From positions 1 to 9,164 of the forward strand of contig JAKAMD010000121.1 in the NCBI GenBank assembly GCA_021823875.1: a DNA stretch of 9,164 nucleotides, given 5' to 3'. The notes under the pieces were generated by a model. The model made no database searches. It was not told the origin of the DNA and saw only the letters and a program-made list of their open reading frames with translations. The stretch comes from Pseudomonadota bacterium. Lineage in GTDB: Bacteria > Pseudomonadota > Alphaproteobacteria > Rhizobiales > Xanthobacteraceae. A program made the translations under genes and the position numbers. Below are positions 1-9,100 of this stretch, one piece after another; the first letter of the stretch is position 1; each line of letters begins with the position of its first letter.

Positions 1-1
1 G

Positions 2-193
2 GGGCCGCAGGTCGAGGAACTGCGAGCGGGTCGGCCTGGCGTCTTTGCTTTCAATTGGAGAAGGACGGGCGTCGGAGTAAACGTCCCCATTGTGGATGCT
101 CCAACCCGCGACATCGTAAGTCTGCAAGTAACGCCCGTAGAAAGGCCTCACGCTCGCCTGGAAGTTGCCATCGTAGACCTGCAACCCGACATC
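2..193 (-). other. Start of a galactose-binding-like beta domain (cut by window)
   Basis: Residues 2991-3054. VGLQVYDGNFQASVRPFYGR followed by YDVAGWSIHNGDVY resembles the 'N-G-(N/D)-F-E ... G-W-S-x-x-G-G' opening of galactose-binding-like beta-sandwich modules found in secreted bacterial proteins. Only about 64 residues are in the window, so the assignment is tentative. The protein continues beyond base 1. Confidence 0.4.
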
Positions 194-3100
194 ACCGCTG
201 GGTTCGCGCTCCGGCTGGTCGTCGGTTGGGTCGAATTTTGCGCCCCTGAACTCTGGCCGGTACTTGCTTCCGCCACCGAGAATCGAATAGAACCAACCCT
301 CGCCCACACCCTCGAAAGACACCGGGTTCCGGTCTATGTCGGTAATCCGGGCTTCCAGCGCTTTGGTGACGAGCGCCTCGTTCGACCGCCGCGACACATA
401 CCAGGGATTGAATACGGTAGTCGAGAAATACTTGTCGCTATATTGCAGCGAATCGGTGAACTGGCGCCAGATCGGCATGTTGTGGTCTTTGTCCACGGTC
501 GTAACGTTCAATACCGCTGTTCCAGCATACCAATCCTGTACGCGGCTATGCGGAGTCGCCTCGAACTGCGCCAGCGCCCCTGCAATATAGCCTTCCACGT
601 ACCCCACGAAACCTGGCATCGTACTCAGTGACTGATCAATGTTGGCGCCACTCAGTCGCGCCGTGTTCGGCCAGTCGCTGCGGTACACGCTATAGTTTCC
701 CGGTTGTGCATTCGGGTTTAACAATGAGCGCCCGTTCGGGTTGACTGTTTTTGCAGACTGCTCCTCTCTCGCCCACCGTTCATAGTAGTTGTCTACGAAG
801 TTCACATTGTTCCAGGCAACGACATCCGGATCAGCGAAGTCGGCATTCTTGAGCAGCCCCCAATCGAGCGAAGGCTGATTGAAGTCATGCACGTCCTCCA
901 GCGTTAGTTGCAAGTCCGTCGGCTTGATGCCGTAGAGCGCGAGCCGCTGCGCAATCTCCGAAGCAACAACAGTTCCGCGGCTGTGGCCGATGATATGCAT
1001 CGGTGCCTCCGCGAGGGCGCCATTCTTGTTGAGGGTCGCAAGACTTGCGAACAGAGCATCCGCCGCGGCCTCGGCGAAACCCGTGGTACTGATTCCAGAC
1101 TCAGCATACCAGTCAGCTATCAAGAAGATGGGTTTGCCCGCTGCCTTATACTCCTCCGGCGTAGCATACTTGCCCCACTTCTTCTGCCACCCGCCCGTCT
1201 TCGGATCGTACAGGAACAGACCACCGTCCGTTCGCTCCGCCAACTCCTGGCCGAGGATGTAACTCTTCGTGTCCGTCGCGGATTCGTCAATCACGGGCGG
1301 CTGGAACCCATGCACCAGCAACGTCACCGCCGGATACTTCCCCGGCGTGGTCAGCGTCGGGGTCGTGATACGCCGGGCATCCTCGATGGTGTCGCCGCTA
1401 GACTTGAGTTGGTAACGCACGCCAACGTAGTAGTCCTGCGAAGCGGTCAAGGCATAGTCGTCGGTGAGCTTGAATTCGAACTGGAGCTTGCCGTTGGTAT
1501 AGCCGCTTGACTTGATGTTCTGCTTTGTCAGCACACGACCGATGAAACTATCGCGGCTGTCCGGGTCACCATCGACCGCGGGGAAGGCGTTGAAAAGCGA
1601 TGCATCGAGCTTCCGCTGCTCGGTCGTGCCCCTCTGCCCCATCCTGTCGTTGCCCGATCCGGGGAAGAGGCCGTTGTAGCGGTCGAAGATGCTGATGTAG
1701 AGTTCCGCGACGACCGGTCCGTCCCCCTCGTTGTAGTCGGGGTCCTTGACCTCCCACTTGATGGTCGGCAGGATCGCCGTATTCCGGTCTTCGTACTTGT
1801 CGATGCCCTCCACCGCCGTGATCTTGATATCGGACTTCTCCTGGCTCTCAACCCCGTACACCCAGCCAAGGTTGTAGCGCGTAGGTACGTTCCTGGCCGG
1901 GCGGCCCGTCACCTCGCCGTCGATGGGCAGCCGGCCCGTTGTCCCCTTCAAAAAATCATTCTCTGCATAGCCGATCAGCATATCGATATCATAGACCAGC
2001 AGGCCCGAGGTCCCCTCCCACTTGATGAGTGTGGCAAGCAGTTTCTTGCCATCGGGCGAAATGGAAATGTCGCTCAAGGAGCCGTCCTCGATCGGCGAGG
2101 TGGCCCCGAGATACTGCGGCTTGCCGTAGGGGTCTTTGATAATTCCTATCTTGCCGCCGATGCGCTTGGTGGCGAGAACCTGCATCTGATCCAAGTCGGT
2201 GGAGAGCTTGACGCGCTGCAGGTTGTAGTCGGCGACGAAGGCATACTTGAGGTCGTCCGTGACGACCACGCCCGCCGCTTGGTTCACGTTCTGCCAGTAC
2301 GTCTTATTGGTGAATTGTTTCGGCGCGAGGGATATCTGCGGCGACACCTCGATATCGTTAAGCGCGCCGGTCTTCGCGTCCGATTTCAGCGTCAGAGTTG
2401 CAACGCCTTCGTTGAAGCTCTGCGCGCTCGATACGATCAGCCGGTCGGGGCTGCCGCCGTTCTCGATGTACAACGGCGCCGCGCCTTTGAAGCCATCCAC
2501 GATCTTTACCAGACTCACCTCGCCGGTGCCGACGTCTACAGTGTCGAGATCGATGACCATCAGCTTTCCGGCGACGTGCGGGCCTTGCGGGAACAGTGCC
2601 CAGGGCTCTTCCGGGACGGTCAAGACCAGGAACCTGCCGCGCATCGCGGCGGCAAGATCGTAGAAACCGTAAGGCGCGGCCTCGAGTTGCGGCGCGCGTA
2701 ATTGCAGCACGCCGTCGGGCGTGCCGTAGGCGTTCGACAGCGTATCGATAGCAAAGCGATACAGGCCGCGCGACCCGCTCCCTGGCGGCCCATAGCGGTT
2801 GCCGAGTGCTACATAAAGGTAATCGCCGGCCATTTCAAGCGAGGTAATCTGCGTGGCGTCGTTGGCGCCGGGAATCGTCAGCGTGTCGAACACCGTAAGC
2901 GTGGCGGTGTCGATGGCGTATATCTTGCCTCCCCGGCCGGCGACATAGGCGCGGGTGTTGTCGCCAGAGAAAGCGACGGGATCGACGCGCCAGCCGTAGA
3001 GATCAAGCGGCGCCTCGTTCTGTTCCTTGGAGATTTCCTTGATCTGAGCGCCGTCTTCCATGACGATGACGGAATGCGCCCGCACGACGAGGGACAGCCT

Positions 3101-6100
3101 ATCGCGCGGATCGATGCCCGCGGTCTGGCTCTCGAATTCCAGGCTCTCGGGGGCGGCGCCGACCGCGCGACTCGGCACGATCCCGACCACTTGGATGTCC
3201 GCTCCGGCGAGGACCAGCTTTGGCGGCACCTTGACGCTGAGCCTGGTGCTGGAGATCTCCTCTGGTTTGAGGTCCACGTAATTGCCCTCGCCTGAGAATA
3301 CTCGTACCACGACGCTGCCGATGCGCCTTCCGGCCTTGTCGCGCGGCTCGAAGTTTTCGCCGGTGATTTCGATTTTCGGGGCACCGTCGGTGTTGACCAC
3401 AAGCTCTGTGATCGAAGGTGCGGCGATGTCCGCGGTGGGGGGCTTCGGTCGCATGTCGTCGATGTTGATCGTAAGCTTGCTGGTCGTCCCATCCGGTATC
3501 TTGATGAGGCTCTTGTAGGTCTTGCCGTAGGACAGCGTGAATAGCGGTACGTCCTGCGTCGCCAGGATGCCGATGACATTGACCGCCGTCATCGCTCCAC
3601 CAATGCCGCCACTGGCCAAGGCCATCGTGGTAAGCGGGTTATAGAGCAGGTCATTGACCAGGCCGCGAACTCGAACACTGCCGTCGTCGTCGTTCTTGTC
3701 GACGGCGGCGACGTAGGTGCCGCCGCCGAGTATGCCGCTGAAGGGCGGGGACGAGGTGCGCAGGATGCCGTCGCTCCCGACGACGCCCGACTCCACCGCC
3801 AGCCAGCATTGTTGCTCCTGGTCGTTGTCGTCGATGAAGCTGGTGAGCTTGTAGAAATAGACCTTCTCGCCGGCTACGGCGCCGGCCGGGGCGGCCATCA
3901 TGATTTGCGCCGGGACGCGCAGTTCGTCCGGCCCCAGGTCGAGGCTGAAGGCGCCGGCGATGTCGAAGCCCGGTGCATTGGGTGCGGGGAAGGACAAGGT
4001 GTCGAGCGGCTGCGCCGTGATCGAAACCGTTGCATCCCCCGCCAGCGCTTCGGGGCCGATCTGCACGAACAAGCCGTTGCCGCCGTTGACGATGCCGCCC
4101 TCTTTCGCAATGACGGCCTGCGGGCCCGCGGCGGGTTCGGCCACGACACGGACTTCGATGTTCTTCTGCAAACCGTTCTCGATGACGGCGACGGCGGTGA
4201 CGCCGGCAGACTTCGCGAGGATGAGGCCGTCGGCGGTGACGATGGCGACGTTCTCGTTCTCGACGACGTAGCGGGCGCCCGCGGCGGCGGAAGACTCGTC
4301 GCCGTCGATCGTGGCGTTTATCCTGACCTGGCGTTGGCCGCTGTTCTCGATGAGGGTGACCGAGCCGGGGTATACCTCGTATTCGGAATCGAGGATGGCG
4401 GCGCGCAGTGACCCCTCGCGCGGATCGGAGCCGACGGCGAGCGCCGAGGCGGCAGTGAGCCCGCGGGCCTGCGCGAGCAATATCGCCTCGCCCTGCCCCT
4501 TGGCACGCACGAGGCCCCGTGCATCGATCTCGACCACGACCTGGTCGGTCGAGGTGAAGCTGACATAGCCCGGGGCCAACGCGACGTTGGCTTCGTCCTC
4601 GAAGTCGCCGGCAACAGGAAGCGTCAAGGTGTTGCCCTGGATCATGAAACCGATGACGGGGACGCGGATGCGCACGAGCTGGGCGTTGCTGACCTGGAGT
4701 TTGAGATCGATGGGGGATGTCGAGGCGAAGCCGTCGTCGGCTTGCAAGCGGATCATGGCCTCGCCGCTGTAGCCCGGCTCGGGCGTAAAGATTAGCGTCT
4801 GTCCATCGCTGGTTAACTTGGCCGTGCCATGGGTGGCGCCGAGGATGCGCCAGAAGACTGCATCACCTTCCAGGTCCTCGGCGATCGATTCGAGCGCCTG
4901 TGCGGTGGCGAGGTCGGTGTGGGTCTTGGCTGCGGGCAAGGTCGCGGCAACGACAGGCGCGCGGTTGGCGCGCAGGCCGTAGTTGGCGTAGAGCACCTGG
5001 CGATCCGCGGCGTTGATCTGGCTGTCGCCGTTGATGTCGGCGGTCGTGGCGCTTTGCGCGGCTGCGGTTTCCCAGGTGGCGGAATCGCTGCCGTCGATGT
5101 CGCCGTCCTGGTTCATGTCGCCGGCCAGGGTGATGCGGACGCTCGCCGCACCCGTGCCGGTGAGGCGCAGGAGCTTGATGCCGGCTTCGGTGACGCGCAG
5201 CAGCGTGGTGCGTTTGCCGTTGACGGTCGCCGTGCCGAGGACGCTGGCGCCGGTGACTTCGACGCTGGCAGCGCCTGCGGTTTCAACGGCGGCGATGACG
5301 GCACCCTGGCCGCCGGGCACCTTGACGGTGGAGCCGATTTCGGATTCGCGCACGGCGAAGGCGAGCGTGGTGGTGGCGCTCGCTTGCAGGTCGCCGCTCC
5401 AGTTGGTGCTGCTCCAGCCGACCGCGGCGCCGAGGTTGGCGGTGATGACGTCGGTGAGGAGTTTGCCTGCGGCATCGTAGGCATAGGGCGTGCCGCTGTC
5501 GGCGACATCCAGCCTGCGTGCGAGGATCAGGCGGCCTGCGGCATCGTAGCGATAGGCGATGCTCGCGTCGCCGCTGCCGATGCGGCTGATGCGCCCCTGA
5601 CTATCTCGGATGAAGTCGATGCGCTCGGCGCTGTCACCTGTCACGGCGGCGATGCCGGCATCCGATACGAGCCATTGCGCGCCGTCGGCGAAGGTGATGC
5701 CGGCGAGCTTGCCGTTTTCATCGAGTTCGTAGCGCGTACCGTCAGCGGCGGTGAGGGTGTAACGGGTCGGCGCCCAGGGCAGGCCGGTGGCCTGGTCGTA
5801 GAGGTGACTGCCCTGGCGAACCAGTGCTTCGGGAGCGTCGTCGCTGTCGATGCTATGAGCGGCGAGCGTCCAGCCCTGGCTGTTGCTGAAAGCCGGACGC
5901 CAGATCTGCGGCGCATTGACCGCGCTGCCGAGGCGCTCGGCCGCGGTGCCGAGGGCAAAGCTCAGCGCTTGACCATCTGGTGATTGCAGCCAGACCCGGG
6001 CGCCCTCTTGCCAGGGCAGCGTGAGGCCGTTGTCGGCTACTGCGGCGTGGTCAGTGGTCAGATGCAAATCGAGCGCGGGAATGCGCCAGTTGCCGAATTC

Positions 6101-9100
6101 GCCGCTCGTACCGTCGAGCGTGCGCGTGAGCGCGAAGTCGTGGCCGGCGAGCGTGAACACGGCGTCGGTGGCGCTTTGTTGTTCGATGCTCTTCTGCGCC
6201 GTGTCGATGACAATGCGCGCGTCGATCTCGCTCGTGCGTCCCACCAGATCCCAGGCCGTCAGGCGCAGTTGGTAGTCGCCGTTGGCCCATAGTGCCGGGT
6301 CGAGCGCAGTCGGGGCGATGCTGCCGTTGGCATTGGCCGCAGCCGCGCTTTGCTCGGCCAGGGTCTGCCAGCGGTCGGTGCCGGCAGGCGCGATGTCGAG
6401 TTTCCAGCCCATGAGCTGCCGCTCGGTGAGATGGGCTTGGAGCGCTGCGGAGGTAGTGATGGTGACGGGCTCCCCGTTCGCCGTAGAGCCCGCCAGGAGG
6501 CCTGTCCACGCGAGTGCAGGGGCAACGGTGTCGCTGGTGTCCTTGACGCGCAGAGTTTGAGTCTGCGTGGCGCTGAAGCCATCGCGATCGGTGGCGGTGA
6601 CGCGAATGTCGATCAGGCCCGGTTGCGTGGGGACGAGCTTCAGGCGCCCTGCTCCATCGAGGGCTACGGTCTGCCAGGTGTCGGTTCCGATACCCTCGCC
6701 GCGCACTTCGACGGCGATGGCGGCAATGCCGCTCCAGGCGTCGGCGCGGATGGTGGCGACGATGCTCTGGCCCGGTTGCGCCGGGGTACTCGGGGTGGCG
6801 GAAACGAGGATCTTGGGTTGGTTCGCGGCGGCCTCTGCGACCACGCGCAAGGTGAAGGTCTGCGCCGTGGTGTTCTTGCCGTCGCTCGCTTGTGCGGTGG
6901 CGATGAAGTCGCCGACCTGGCCGGGGCCGGGAGTCCAGCTGAGCAGCCGCGTCTGCGCATCGTAGCTTGAACCTTCGGGAAGGTTGGCGAAGCTGATTGC
7001 GAGGGCGTTGGTTTGCGCGCTGCCATCGGGGTCGTTGGCGACGACGCCCGCGCCGCTGCTGCCGAGGGTGACGGGGATAGCGAGCATCTGGCCGACGACA
7101 ACCGCGTGGTTGCTTGCCGTCAGGCGCGGGGCGCGGTTCACGTCGAACACGCGCACTTGCACCGTCTGCGTGGTGGCGGCGCTGCCGTCGCTTGCGCGGA
7201 AGGTGAAGGTATAAGGCTTGCTGTCGGCGTTGGCGACAACGTCCTGCCCTGGCGTCCACTCGAAGTAGCCGGTCGTGCCGTCGAAATTGACACCGGCCGG
7301 AGTGCCGTCGTCATAGATCAGCGCAAGCTGCACCGGGTCGTTGTCGGCATCGGCAGTGCGCACGGTAAAGCCCAGCGTATCGGCCTCGCTCACGAGTTGC
7401 AGCGGCATCGGCAGAATGCGCGGCGTCTGGTTGACGTTGGCGACGTTGACTTCGAAGCTGCGCGCGAATTGCGCCAGGCCGTCGCTGGCCGAGAGAGTGA
7501 AGCGCCAGAGGCCGGGGGTGCCGGCGTTCCCCAAGGGGACTTCCTGCGGGGCGTTCCCGTCCTGCGCGGCGAACAGATCCGGCGTCCAGTGCAGGATCGC
7601 GTGGTTGCCGTTGGCGGCATCCGGGATTTCGAGCGTCATGCCGCGCGGAAGACTCGCGGTGCTCCAGGCGATGAGGTCGGTGTCGGCATCGCGGCCGAAC
7701 ACATCGAGCGTCAGCGGCACGCCTTCGGTGGCATTGAGCATGAGCGGCGCGGCGGCGCCGCCAGTATCGGCAACTTGAATGCCATCGACTTGCACACCCA
7801 GCAGTTCCGGCGCCGCGTTGGCCTCGCGCACTACGATGCGCAGCGTCTGCTTGCTGACGTTGGGCACCGGGTTGTCCGGGTTGACGTAGCCTGCGTCCTG
7901 CGGCGGCAGACCGCTGTCGGTGACGCTGATTTCGAGATCGTGGCTGCCGATGTCCGTGGCTTCCGGCGTCCAGGTGAGCGTGGCATAGCCGTACTGTGTG
8001 GACGGCGTGATCGTGGCGCCGATGGGCAGACCGGTGGCGCTGTAGCTCAGCGCGTCCTGGTCCATGTCGGAAACGAGGATCGGCACGCTGAGCGCCTGGC
8101 CGACGACGGCGGCAACCTGGCGCGGCAGGGCGATGACCGGCGCTTCGGTGAGGCTCTTCACCGTGAGCACGAAAGTCTTCGCCTGCGTGAGCACCTGGTT
8201 CACGTTGCCGTCGCCGTTGTCCTGGGCAATGACGGTGATGGCGTAGTCGCCGCGGTCGCCCTCGCCGGGGGCGAAGCGCAGTACGCCGGAGGCGGCGCCG
8301 GGCGTGGGCGGATTTTGGGTGTAAATGGCGAAGCGCGGCAGGCCCGAGAATGTGAGTTGGACCGGATTGCCGTCGGCATCGACGGCGGACACCGGAATGT
8401 CGAGCGTCGCGCCTTTGTCGACGAAGGCGTTGCTGATGTCGCCGATCTCGGGTGCGCGGTTGGCGTTGGTGACGACGATGGGCAGGACGACCTGGCTGGT
8501 CGCAGGTGTGCCGGTACCGTTGCCATCGTCGGTGGCGGTGACGGTGACACTATAGCTGCCGGCTTGTGCGTAACCCGGCGTCCAGACGATCTCCATGGTC
8601 TCGGCATCGAAGCTCGCGCCGGACGGAAGACCAGTGACGTCGTAGCTCACTGTCGGTGCCGTGGTCTCGGGGCCGATGGCTGGAGACGTAGGCGTGAGGC
8701 GGATCTTGGGCTCGAACCCGGGGTTGTCCGGGTCGAACGCGAAGACGCTGATGCGCAGCGGCTGACCTTCTAGCACGTTCCAGGTTTCGGCCGCGTCGAA
8801 CACCGGCACGCCGTTGGCGTTGGCGACGTTGAACACGATTTCGCGCGTGACGCTGGTTTCGATAGGATCGCCACCTGGCGGGGCGTAGGTCGCAGTCAGC
8901 GTGACCGGCATGCGGTAGCTGCCGTGCTGATTGAAGTCCGGCGTCCATTCGAACCAGCCGGTTTCGCTGTTCAGCGTGGCGCCACCGGGTAGCCAGGGCG
9001 CGGAGTAATCGAGCGTGATCGTGGTGCCGTCCGCTTGCACGAGGCCGCCCGGCATGGAACCCGCGAGTTGCAATGCGTACCGCTCGCCTTCGCGCAGCGT

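Noticed and set aside
1907..3127. Active lactonase (propeller enzyme)
   Set aside because: Blade-like strands are present but no catalytic or metal-binding residues of known lactonases can be placed.
2878..3579. 233-codon open frame on the minus strand
   Set aside because: It is shifted relative to the real frame and is Ser/Arg/Pro-rich; the real frame here encodes the IPT/TIG-like domain and first propeller blade.
4829..5983. 384-codon open frame on the plus strand
   Set aside because: It is antisense to the RHS, spacer, dockerin-like and cadherin-like modules in exact register; very Gly/Ala-rich and explained by codon bias.
5450..6193. RHS polymorphic toxin with a C-terminal toxin tip
   Set aside because: The YD segment is far too short to form a shell, no RHS core-end cleavage motif is visible, and the chain continues for about 1,800 residues of other modules.
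6051..7259. 402-codon open frame on the minus strand
   Set aside because: It is shifted relative to the real frame and gives an Arg/His-rich sequence with no fold-like pattern, while the real frame across the same bases encodes intact Ig-like domains.
7013..8773. 586-codon open frame on the plus strand
   Set aside because: It is the codon-register antisense of the Ig-like repeats, rich in Arg, Gly, Ala, Val and Asp without domain signatures, and ends at a sense CTA codon.
9053..9055. In-frame ATG (residue 37) as a gene start
   Set aside because: Continuous domain-like sequence lies in frame on both sides of it, and there is no ribosome binding site or signal peptide pattern.
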